A stretch of DNA of 64,000 nt from Glutamicibacter creatinolyticus. Its GTDB lineage: Bacteria > Actinomycetota > Actinomycetes > Actinomycetales > Micrococcaceae. Positions 16,999 to 24,438 of the stretch are shown piece after piece. The stretch covers positions 1,488,001-1,552,000 of the forward strand of contig NZ_CP034412.1 in NCBI RefSeq assembly GCF_006094275.1, written 5' to 3'. The notes under the pieces were generated by a model. The model was not told the DNA's origin. It made no database searches and saw only the letters and a program-made list of their open reading frames with translations. How positions within the stretch are numbered: position 1 is the first letter of the stretch; the number at the start of each line of letters is the position of its first letter. The translations under genes were made by a program, and so were the position numbers.

Positions 16999-18651
16999 TT
17001 AGATATTCGGCTCCTTGCCAGAGGCCGGCTGAAGCTCCAGCTGGGGCCAGTGCCCCAGATCCCGGAGCAGCTGCCGGTCGTGGCTGGAAAGCACAATCGC
17101 GGCCTCGGTCGCATCAAAGGCCTCGGTCAACTCGTCCACCAGCGTGATGGACAGGTGGTTGGTCGGCTCATCGAGCAACAGCAGGTTCGGTCGTGCGGCC
17201 AGGGCCAGCGCGAGGTCGAGCCGGCGCTGCTGTCCCATGGACAGGTCTCCCACCGGTTTGTTCATTTCCGCCGAGCGCAGCAGTCCCAGGCTCGCCAACC
17301 CCACCACCCGTTTGTCGGGCACCATACCGGCGGCGACCAGCCGGTCCACTTGATTGGCGTAGACCGTGCTCGCCCGCTGCTCCAACGGAAGCGCGGACTC
17401 CTGCTGCAGGAAGGCACGCCGGGCGTGGGCCGAGTGGTGAACTGCTCCCTGATCCGGGTGCAGCTCCCCCGCAAGGATCGCCAGCAGAGTTGATTTCCCG
17501 GCACCATTGGGCCCGGTGATCAGCAGCCGGCTGCGGCCGCGCACCGTCAGCGACACCGGGGCCAGCCGGCCACGGACACCTACGGCGTCCGCGGTGACCA
17601 GTGCCGCACCGGCCCGGGAGGTCAGCTCGGGGAAGTGCATGGCCTGTGGGGGAGCGGGCACGGTCAGCGCCTGGGCGTCCAGGGCCGCCTGCCGGCGGCG
17701 GACGCTTTGCACCAGTCCACCGGCGCGAGTGGCCCGCTGGTGTTTTCCGGTGCCCTTCTCCGGACGCCACCCGCTGATGAGCCGGTTCTGGGCTGCGCTG
17801 AGGTCATCCTGCAGCCGGGACCGCTCGGTCTGCTGGGCCGCGTATTGCTGTTCCCAGCGCTCGAGTTCGGCCCGGTGTCCCTCACGGTAGCCGGCGTATC
17901 CGCCGCCGTAGACGCGCGGACGGTCATCGTAGGTGGGGTCTAGGTCGATCAGGGTCTCGGCGACGTCGGCGAGCAGTGCCCGGTCGTGGCTGACGATGAC
18001 CACCCCGCCGTGGCGGGACTTCAGCGCGGTGGTCAGGAAGTCCAGCCCGGCACGGTCCAGGTGGTTGGTGGGCTCATCGAGCAGCAGGAAGTCGTCATCG
18101 CCGCCGATCAGGCAGGCCAGACGCACGCGGTAGCGCTGGCCGACGGAGAGCTCGGCCAGCGGCCGGCTCCAGTCCGGTTCGGCGTCCAGGGCCTCCATGG
18201 CCACCCGCACCCGTCGTTCGGCGTCCCAGGCGTCCAGCGCCAGGGCCAGTTCCAGGGCCTGGGCGTAGCGGTCATCGGCGCCGGGTGTTCCCTCGGACAA
18301 GGCGGTGGCCGCGGCATCGAGTTGCTCCAGTGCCGCGACCGCGTGCCGGACCGCCGCGGCGGCGACTTCACCCACGGTGCGCTGATCGTCGGTGGACATC
18401 TCCTGTTCGGCGATGCCCAGGGTGCCGATGCGGGTGACCTGGCCGCTGTCGGGGGTCAGGTGCCCGGAGAGCACGTGCAGCAGCGTGGATTTGCCGCGGC
18501 CGTTTTCCCCGACCACGGCGATGCGGGAGGTGGGGGTGACCACGAGGTCCACCCCACGCAGGATGGGGTTGGCGCCCAGGGCCAGCCAGATGTCGGACAG
18601 GACGATTTGGGCGCGCGAACGGGCAGGGAAGGTTGGGGGAGTGATAGGCAC
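16999..18651 (-). CDS. ABC-F family ATP-binding protein
   Basis: This 550-residue protein has two ABC domains and no membrane segments. Walker A motifs are GENGRGKST and GPNGAGKST. Signature motifs are LSVGQRYRVRL and LSMGQQRRLDL, each followed by LLLDEPTNHL. The inter-domain linker (about residues 230-310) is charged, as in ABC-F proteins that act on ribosomes, including antibiotic-protection factors. The GTG at 18651 has AAAGGA upstream; the frame is open earlier without support. The 258-nt leader contains nested hairpins (18737-18817), a usual sign of attenuation in ABC-F resistance genes. Whether it confers drug resistance or acts as a housekeeping translation factor cannot be read from sequence. 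Confidence 0.9.
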   Translation of the reverse strand: MPITPPTFPARSRAQIVLSDIWLALGANPILRGVDLVVTPTSRIAVVGENGRGKSTLLHVLSGHLTPDSGQVTRIGTLGIAEQEMSTDDQRTVGEVAAAAVRHAVAALEQLDAAATALSEGTPGADDRYAQALELALALDAWDAERRVRVAMEALDAEPDWSRPLAELSVGQRYRVRLACLIGGDDDFLLLDEPTNHLDRAGLDFLTTALKSRHGGVVIVSHDRALLADVAETLIDLDPTYDDRPRVYGGGYAGYREGHRAELERWEQQYAAQQTERSRLQDDLSAAQNRLISGWRPEKGTGKHQRATRAGGLVQSVRRRQAALDAQALTVPAPPQAMHFPELTSRAGAALVTADAVGVRGRLAPVSLTVRGRSRLLITGPNGAGKSTLLAILAGELHPDQGAVHHSAHARRAFLQQESALPLEQRASTVYANQVDRLVAAGMVPDKRVVGLASLGLLRSAEMNKPVGDLSMGQQRRLDLALALAARPNLLLLDEPTNHLSITLVDELTEAFDATEAAIVLSSHDRQLLRDLGHWPQLELQPASGKEPNI

Positions 18652-18736
18652 GGTGTTCCTTTTGGGTGGGCGCGCCGCACCGCAGCAGGCAGGGCAGAAT
18701 AGACCAGGCACTGACAAGGGGTGTGGGGGCACGCAA

Positions 18737-18817
18737 AACGGTGACCACTGGGGTCATGGACGCATGACCACGCGCTCGGAGCAGGCTCAACGAGCGCGGC
18801 TGGCCGCGATCACCGTT
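18737..18817 (-). promoter_or_regulatory. Structured leader of the ABC-F gene
   Basis: Three inverted repeats are nested or adjacent: AACGGTGA (18737-18744) with TCACCGTT (18810-18817); GGTCATG (18752-18758) with CATGACC (18763-18769); and CGCGCTCG (18771-18778) with CGAGCGCG (18791-18798). All are perfect. On the transcript the small hairpin holds a minimal ORF ATG-CGT-CCA-TGA (Met-Arg-Pro). The outer pair competes with no identified partner. The layout suggests a ribosome-mediated attenuator, but function is inference. Confidence 0.5.
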
Positions 18818-18909
18818 AGAGGAACAGCAAATATTGCATGCTTCAACGCTAGCACGCGGCGCCGGTGCGGCAACAGTGGGTGTGAGCGAATCGTGGTCGG
18901 GGTCGTGGC

Positions 18910-19935
18910 TCACCGCGCGTCCTTGCGGTTTGCGTCCCCATCGGGATTGTCCGTGAGCATCCGGTCCAGACGCCGGGCGACGTCATCGAGTTCGTGGTCG
19001 AACAGCCCCGCATAGGTGTCCAGGGTGATGGCCGCGGTGGCGTGCCCCAGCATCCGCTGCACCACCTTGACCGAGGCGCCGGAGGCGACCATCCAGCTGG
19101 CGGCCGTATGCCGCAGATCGTGCACCCGCAGCCGTTCGGGCAGCCGGACCGCCTGCGGCCCGGCGTCCCGGGCCGCGGCGTTGACCGCCAGCACGGCCGG
19201 GGTGAAGCTGCGGCGCCGAAAGTTGTTGGGCCGGATCTGGGCTCCGCGGGCGCTGGTGAACAGCAGCCGGTCCGGATCGTGCGGCGCGGCCAGGGGCTGC
19301 AGCAGCCCCATGAGCTGCGCGGTCAGCGCCACGCTGCGCGGTTGCCCGTTCTTGGGTGGTCCCACCACCGCGGGCCGTCCGTTGACGAACACCACCGAAC
19401 GCTCCACCCGCAGCCGGCGCAGTTCCGGCTGCAGGTCCCGGCCACGCAGTTCCACCGCCTCCCCGATGCGCAGGCCCGTGCTGGCCAGCAGCCAGATCAG
19501 CGGCGCGTCGCGTTCGCCGGCGGAATCGGCCAGGGCCCGCACCTGCGCCACGGTGAGGAACACGTGTTCGCGCGGGTTTGGCGGCGGCAGGCGGATCTTG
19601 TGGCCCGGGTTCTTCTGCAGCAGTTCCTCATCCACGCACCAGGAAAGGAACGCCAGGAACCGGCCGAAAATGGTGTCCACGGTGCGCGGGGCGTAGTCCA
19701 GGTGGGCCACCCACGCCTGGATGTCCCGCCGGCGGATCGCCTCCAACTGCCAGCGGCCCCAGTAGGGCATGAGGTGGGCGCGGATGTCCGAGGCCGCCGC
19801 GATGCGGGTCGAGGCCCGCCAGTGCAGGCTGCTGGCCTGCCACAGGCGCAAAAGATCGCCCACCACGGGTCCCGGGGCGGGACTGCCGGGTCCCGGGCGT
19901 GCCGGCGGGTTTGCGCGCTCGGCTGCTGGTTCCAC
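18910..19935 (-). CDS. Tyrosine recombinase / site-specific integrase
   Basis: This 341-residue phage-type integrase has an N-terminal SAM-like core-binding domain at about residues 25-110 and a catalytic domain with Arg156 (STGLRIGEAVEL), His272 and Arg275 (VHDLRHTAAS), His298 (LGHATA) and the nucleophile Tyr308 (LDTYAGLF). All catalytic residues are present, so the enzyme should be active. The GTG at 19935 has GGGAGG 7 nt upstream. The gene is as GC-rich as the chromosome and stands alone: no excisionase, tRNA target or phage genes flank it. It could be a relic of an old element or a domesticated recombinase. Confidence 0.9.
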   Translation of the reverse strand: MEPAAERANPPARPGPGSPAPGPVVGDLLRLWQASSLHWRASTRIAAASDIRAHLMPYWGRWQLEAIRRRDIQAWVAHLDYAPRTVDTIFGRFLAFLSWCVDEELLQKNPGHKIRLPPPNPREHVFLTVAQVRALADSAGERDAPLIWLLASTGLRIGEAVELRGRDLQPELRRLRVERSVVFVNGRPAVVGPPKNGQPRSVALTAQLMGLLQPLAAPHDPDRLLFTSARGAQIRPNNFRRRSFTPAVLAVNAAARDAGPQAVRLPERLRVHDLRHTAASWMVASGASVKVVQRMLGHATAAITLDTYAGLFDHELDDVARRLDRMLTDNPDGDANRKDAR

Positions 19936-20127
19936 CTCTTGCCTCCCAACTGTTCGGCGGTGCCCACCAGTTTCGCCCGCTTCGGCTCCGGTACCGGTGG
20001 ATGACCGGGCGCACTGGGGACAAGCGACGCCCGGGAGGCGGTCATTGTTTCGCGCAAGCGCCGTGGGGCTGAGATACTGGGGCTCCGGTTCGGCAACAGG
20101 TTTTTTGTGGTGGCAGAGGGTGATTGG

Positions 20128-20832
20128 GTGGCTGTGATCGAGGATCCGTTCCAGGTGCGCCTGAGCGGGCGCGGGGGCGCGGTGAGCCTGCGCCAGCAGG
20201 TCTCCGATGCGGTGCGCGACGCCCTGGTGGCCGGCACCCTGGTGCCCGGGCAGGTCTATTCGGCCCCGGCCCTGGCCGAGATGCTGGGGGTTTCACCGAC
20301 CCCGGTGCGCGAGGCGATGATCGACATTGCCCGCGAGGGGCTGGTGGAGGCGTTGCGCAACAAGGGCTACCGGATCGTGGGGTTCAGTGACCGGGACCTG
20401 GATGAGCTGGCCGAGCTGCGCGCGCTGATCGAGGTGCCCACCATGGCCCAGGTGGCGCTGCATGCCCGGGCCGAGGACCTGGAGCAGCTGCGCCCGCTGA
20501 CCAAGACACTGAATTCCACGGCCGAGCGCGGGCAGCTGCGCGAGTTCATTGCGGTGGACACCGAGTTCCACCTGCGCGCCCTGGCCCTGGCCGGCAACCG
20601 GCACCTGGTGGATAACGTGCGCCAATTGCGTTCCCGGGCCCGGTTGTCCGGGCTGGCGCAGCTGGCCGAGGCCGGGCAGCTGGTGAACACCGCCCGGGAG
20701 CACGGCCAGCTGCTGGATCTGATGATCGCGCGGGACGCCGGGGCGGTGGCCGAGCTGATGCGCCGCCACATCGGACACACCCGGGGCGTGTGGGCCGGGC
20801 GCGGGGAGCAGGCCCGCACGTCAGCGACCTAA
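20128..20832 (+). CDS. GntR/FadR-family transcriptional regulator
   Basis: The N-terminal winged helix-turn-helix (about residues 20-85, LVPGQVYSAPALAEMLGVSP, TPVREAMIDIAREGLVE) is followed by an FCD effector domain with metal-type residues (DTEFHLRALALAGNR; later EHGQLLDLMIARD, RRHIGHT). The start GTG at 20128 follows AGAGGGTG; GTG at 20107 is an alternative. It lies upstream of an MHS transporter and an ornithine-cyclodeaminase-like gene on the same strand, behind its own terminator (20855-20880), and is the likely local regulator of those genes. The effector is unknown, probably an amino acid or organic acid. Confidence 0.88.
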   Translation: MAVIEDPFQVRLSGRGGAVSLRQQVSDAVRDALVAGTLVPGQVYSAPALAEMLGVSPTPVREAMIDIAREGLVEALRNKGYRIVGFSDRDLDELAELRALIEVPTMAQVALHARAEDLEQLRPLTKTLNSTAERGQLREFIAVDTEFHLRALALAGNRHLVDNVRQLRSRARLSGLAQLAEAGQLVNTAREHGQLLDLMIARDAGAVAELMRRHIGHTRGVWAGRGEQARTSAT

Positions 20833-20854
20833 TCCCCGCACTTTTTCATCCTGC

Positions 20855-20880
20855 TGGCCCGGCCATTGTGAGCCGGGCCA
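20855..20880 (+). terminator. Terminator after the GntR regulator
   Basis: TGGCCCGGC (20855-20863) and GCCGGGCCA (20872-20880) pair perfectly with an 8-nt loop and are followed by TTTGCTT. Confidence 0.75.
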
Positions 20881-21026
20881 TTTGCTTAACCGACAGTAAA
20901 ATTTTACTGTTGTGTCTATTCGTGGCGCAGGTCACGAGCTTTCAATAACCAGATCGCGTTACCACTGCACCCCCGGCCGCACCCGGCGGGGAAGCGAGTG
21001 GGGGCGCACGGCAGATGGGCGAGGAC

Positions 21027-22412
21027 ATGAGTCAACAGGTTTCCGCGGCACCGAAGAAGGTGAGCTATCCCAAGGTGCTGACCGCTAGCCTGAGCGGATC
21101 GGCCATCGAGTGGTTCGATTTCTTCCTCTACGCGACGGCGGCGGCGTTCATTTTCGACAAGCAGTTCTTCCCCTCCGATGACCCGTACATCTCCCAGATG
21201 CTCTCCTACACGACCCTGGCGCTGACCTTCTTCATCCGCCCGTTCGGCGGGATCATCTTCTCCCACATCGGGGACCGGATCGGGCGCAAGAAGACCCTGG
21301 TGGTCACGCTCTCGCTGATGGGCGGGGCCACGGTGGCCATCGGCCTGCTGCCCACCTACGCCCAGGTGGGGATGCTCGCCCCGGTGCTGCTGATCCTGTG
21401 CCGGATCATCCAGGGCCTGGCCATCGGCGGGGAGTGGGGCGGGGCACTGCTGCTGGCCTACGAGTACGCGCCGAAGAACCGGCGGGGATTGTTTGGCAGC
21501 ATCCCGCAGACCGGGATCACCATCGGCATGCTGCTGGCCACCATCGCCTTCTCCCTGGTCAGCCTGCTGCCGCAGGCCTCCTTTGAGTCCTGGGGCTGGC
21601 GCCTGCCGTTCATCTCCAGCATCGTGCTGATCGTGATCGGGCTGTGGATCCGCGGCGGGCTGGGGGAGACCCCGGCGTTCAAGAAGCAGCAGGCCACCGG
21701 CGACGTGGCCAAGCTGCCGATCGCCGAGACGCTGCGCCACCACTGGCGCTCGGTGCTGATCGCCATCGGCGCGAAGATCGTGGAGACCGCGCCGTTCTAC
21801 ATCTTCGCCACCTTCGTGGTCAGCTACGCCACCGGCACCCTGGACTACGAGCGCTCCACCGTGCTGAACGCGGTCAGCGCCGGCGCGCTGGCCAGCACCC
21901 TGATGATCCCGGTGATGGGCTGGCTGGCCGATAGGTGGGGCCGGCTGCAGGTGTACCTGTGCGGCGCCGTGGTGATCGGATTGTTCGCCGCCCCGTTCTT
22001 CTTGCTGCTGGGCACCGGGGCCGACTGGGCGGTGTTCATGGCCGTGATCGTGGGCCTGGGCGTGGTCTGGCCGCCGGTGACCGCGACCCTGGGCACCTTG
22101 ACCTCCGAGATCTTCTCCACCCGGGTGCGCTACACCGGGGTGACCCTGGGCTACCAGATCGGCGCCGCGCTGGCCGGGGGCACCGCCCCGCTGCTGTGCA
22201 CCTTCCTGCTGGCCCGCTTCGACGGGTCCTGGGTGCCGATCGCGCTGTACATCGCCGCGATCGCGGTGCTCTCGATCATCGCGGTCTCCTTCGCCCCGAA
22301 GGTGGCCCGGGCCGATGACTCGATCGAGAACCCGGCCACCGAACACCCCGAGACGAACCACGACCTGCCCGGCGGGCTGCCGGACGGGCTGAGCATGACG
22401 GAAGTGAAATAG
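21027..22412 (+). CDS. MHS-family (metabolite:H+ symporter) MFS transporter
   Basis: A 12-TM major facilitator of the MHS/ProP subgroup, about 461 residues, importing small carboxylic or amino acids with protons. The N-terminal GSAIEWFDFFLYATAAAFIF motif and the loop 2-3 signature FGGIIFSHIGDRIGRKKTLV are diagnostic. The start ATG at 21027 (MSQQVSAAPKKVSYP) follows GAGGAC; ATG at 21015 is an alternative adding four residues. The stop is 5 nt before the ornithine-cyclodeaminase-like gene, so the two are co-transcribed. The substrate is likely an amino acid or imino acid handled by that enzyme (inference). Confidence 0.9.
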   Translation: MSQQVSAAPKKVSYPKVLTASLSGSAIEWFDFFLYATAAAFIFDKQFFPSDDPYISQMLSYTTLALTFFIRPFGGIIFSHIGDRIGRKKTLVVTLSLMGGATVAIGLLPTYAQVGMLAPVLLILCRIIQGLAIGGEWGGALLLAYEYAPKNRRGLFGSIPQTGITIGMLLATIAFSLVSLLPQASFESWGWRLPFISSIVLIVIGLWIRGGLGETPAFKKQQATGDVAKLPIAETLRHHWRSVLIAIGAKIVETAPFYIFATFVVSYATGTLDYERSTVLNAVSAGALASTLMIPVMGWLADRWGRLQVYLCGAVVIGLFAAPFFLLLGTGADWAVFMAVIVGLGVVWPPVTATLGTLTSEIFSTRVRYTGVTLGYQIGAALAGGTAPLLCTFLLARFDGSWVPIALYIAAIAVLSIIAVSFAPKVARADDSIENPATEHPETNHDLPGGLPDGLSMTEVK

Positions 22413-22417
22413 GAAAG

Positions 22418-23356
22418 ATGAGCACAATGACCGAGCACGCCCCGCGCTGGTACGGCGCCGATGAGGTGGCCGCGGCGATCACCCCGGCCCGCGCCCGCCA
22501 GCTGATCGAGCAGGCCCTGGGCGGGGACTTCGACCCGGCCGAGGACCCGGCCCGCTTCCACGCCCCGGCCGGCACCGGGCACCTGCTGTTGATGCCCTCC
22601 ACGATCGGTGAATGGTCCGGGATCAAGGTCGCCTCCGTGGGACCGCAGAACCCCTCCCATGGCCGCCCGCGCATCCAGGCGACCTACATCCTGATGGACG
22701 CCCTGACCCTGACCCCGCAGGCGATGATCGAGGGCTCGCTGCTCACGGCGCTGCGCACCCCCGCGGTTTCGGCCGCCGCGGTGAACCGGCTCGCCGCGCC
22801 CCGGGCCAGCACCCTGCTGGTGTACGGCACCGGCCCGCAGGCCTGGGGCCACATCCAGGCGATGGCCGAGATCCGCGACCTGGAGCAGGTGATGGTCTCC
22901 GGGCGCAACCCTGAAAAGGTGCAGGCGCTGATCGCCCGTACCCGGCAGCTGGGGCTGGCCGCGCGCCCGGCCCCCGAGGCGGACCTGGGGCAGGCGGACA
23001 TCATCGTGTGCGCCACCTCCGCCACCGACCCGCTCTTTGACGGATCGCTTGTCAAGGACGGGGCGGCGGTGGTGGCCATGGGCTCCCACGAACCGCAGTA
23101 TCGGGAACTGGACGCGAACCTGATGGGCCGTTCACTGATCGTGGTGGAGGAGGTGGACACCGCCCTGCGCGAGGCCGGGGACCTGATCCAGGCCATGGCC
23201 GAGGACCCGGACCTCTCGGCCGAGTCGCTGTACACGCTGCGGGACCTGGTGCGCGGCCAAGTCCAGCGGGCCACCGACCGGCCGAACGTGTTCAAGGGGA
23301 CCGGGATGTCCTGGCAGGACCTGGCCATCGCCGTGGGAGTGCACGAAACCCGCTAA
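22418..23356 (+). CDS. Ornithine cyclodeaminase / mu-crystallin family protein
   Basis: This 312-residue NAD(P)-dependent enzyme has the Rossmann segment LLVYGTGPQAWGHIQAMAEI (about residues 128-150), the SGRNPEKVQAL helix and an ADIIVCATSATDPLF-like segment. The family includes ornithine cyclodeaminase, alanine dehydrogenase and 1-pyrroline/1-piperideine-2-carboxylate (ketimine) reductases; the exact reaction cannot be chosen from sequence. It starts 5 nt after the MHS transporter stop and ends before a strong hairpin. Together with the GntR regulator it looks like an uptake and catabolism cassette for a basic or cyclic amino acid. Confidence 0.88.
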   Translation: MSTMTEHAPRWYGADEVAAAITPARARQLIEQALGGDFDPAEDPARFHAPAGTGHLLLMPSTIGEWSGIKVASVGPQNPSHGRPRIQATYILMDALTLTPQAMIEGSLLTALRTPAVSAAAVNRLAAPRASTLLVYGTGPQAWGHIQAMAEIRDLEQVMVSGRNPEKVQALIARTRQLGLAARPAPEADLGQADIIVCATSATDPLFDGSLVKDGAAVVAMGSHEPQYRELDANLMGRSLIVVEEVDTALREAGDLIQAMAEDPDLSAESLYTLRDLVRGQVQRATDRPNVFKGTGMSWQDLAIAVGVHETR

Positions 23357-23387
23357 TCGGCGCCGGCGCCGAGGCGTTTGGCAAAGA

Positions 23388-23436
23388 GCGCGGGCCGCGG
23401 TGCCGGGATGAGGATTCCCGGTGCCGCGGCCCGCGC
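23388..23436 (+). terminator. Large GC-rich hairpin after the cyclodeaminase gene
   Basis: GCGCGGGCCGCGG (23388-23400) pairs with CCGCGGCCCGCGC (23424-23436), with an inner GGGA/TCCC pair (23405-23408 and 23415-23418). There is no clear T run, but it is the natural end of the transporter-cyclodeaminase transcript. Confidence 0.65.
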
Positions 23437-23508
23437 CATATTTGCCTGTCGGCAGATCCAGCCGATACCGGTTTCATTCTCACCGGGCGGCACTGGGATA
23501 CTGGGGCC

Positions 23509-24141
23509 ATGAGTGCACCTAGGGAAAACGTGTGGCTTGCCGCCGTTCGAGCCAACCCGGACCATGCCCACAACTACGCGCAGCGCTGGCGCCGGCTGGC
23601 CGCCGAGGGCAGCGACATCTACGGCGAGGCCCGGATGATTGACGCGATGGCCGAGCGCGGCAGCCGCATCCTGGACGCCGGGTGCGGCACCGGTCGCATC
23701 GGCGGCTGGCTTGCCGCCCGGGGCCACCAGGTGGTGGGCGTCGACCTGGATGAGCACCTGATCTCCGTGGCCCGGGAAGACTACCCGCAGGCGCAGTGGT
23801 TCGTCGGCAACCTCGCCACCCTGGACCTGCAGGGCCAGCAGGACCAGCAGGACGCACCCGGAAAGTTCGACCTGATCGTCAGCGCCGGAAACGTGCTGAC
23901 CTTCCTCGCCGAGGACGAGCGGCTGCCGGCCCTGCGCCACCTGGCCGGGCACCTGGCGCCGACCGGCCGGCTCGTGGTCGGCTTCGGCGCCGGGCGAGGC
24001 TATGACTTCGACACGTTCGAGTCGGATGCCGCCGAATGCGGGCTGCGGCTGCAGCAGCGCTATTCGACCTGGCAGCTGCATGGGCCGGCCAGTGATTTTC
24101 TGGTGGCCGTGCTCGGACGCGGCGACCAGCCCACCGGCTGA
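23509..24141 (+). CDS. Class I SAM-dependent methyltransferase
   Basis: This 210-residue methyltransferase has motif I ILDAGCGTGRIGGWL (about residues 52-66), the acidic end of strand 2 in VVGVDLDEHLI and a post-motif segment FDLIVSAGNVLTFL. The substrate is unknown. The ATG at 23509 gives MSAPRENVWLAAVRANPDHA. It is the last GC-rich chromosomal gene before the SIR2 accessory gene. Confidence 0.88.
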   Translation: MSAPRENVWLAAVRANPDHAHNYAQRWRRLAAEGSDIYGEARMIDAMAERGSRILDAGCGTGRIGGWLAARGHQVVGVDLDEHLISVAREDYPQAQWFVGNLATLDLQGQQDQQDAPGKFDLIVSAGNVLTFLAEDERLPALRHLAGHLAPTGRLVVGFGAGRGYDFDTFESDAAECGLRLQQRYSTWQLHGPASDFLVAVLGRGDQPTG

Positions 24142-24306
24142 TAGTTATCCACTCACTCTTCATTGGGTCCCACGAGCTGCCGATTTGAGGTTTTCTCCGG
24201 GTGATGAGATGAAACCCCATCTGGATTACTGGTGGTGGGCTGTGGGATACTTGTAACCGTTGAGCGATACTAGAGAGCTAGCCCAGAAGGCCACATGGGA
24301 GACGAG

Positions 24307-24438
24307 ATGACACCGGTTTTGATCGGTACCGGGTACATGGTCCGCGCCTTTGCCGGACTGTTGTTTAGATTCGTTCCGCGGCACCCTGGAGTTCGGTCGG
24401 TGAGCACGCTGAGTGGCTGCAGAGAGTTAGCGGCCTGA
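24307..24438 (+). CDS. Small ORF coupled to the SIR2 gene
   Basis: A 43-codon ORF starts at ATG 24307 with GGGAGACGAG directly upstream, one of the best ribosome sites in this region, and ends at TGA 24436-24438, which overlaps the ATG of the SIR2 gene (TGATG). It reads MTPVLIGTGYMVRAFAGLLF and ends in CRELAA. No family is recognised. It may be a leader ORF that couples translation of the large gene, whose own ribosome site is poor, or the stub of a gene truncated by insertion. Confidence 0.4.
   Translation: MTPVLIGTGYMVRAFAGLLFRFVPRHPGVRSVSTLSGCRELAA

Noticed and set aside
18368-18913. Long leader-peptide frame overlapping the ABC-F start
   Set aside because: It has no stop before the ABC-F gene and overlaps it by hundreds of bases, unlike a true leader peptide.
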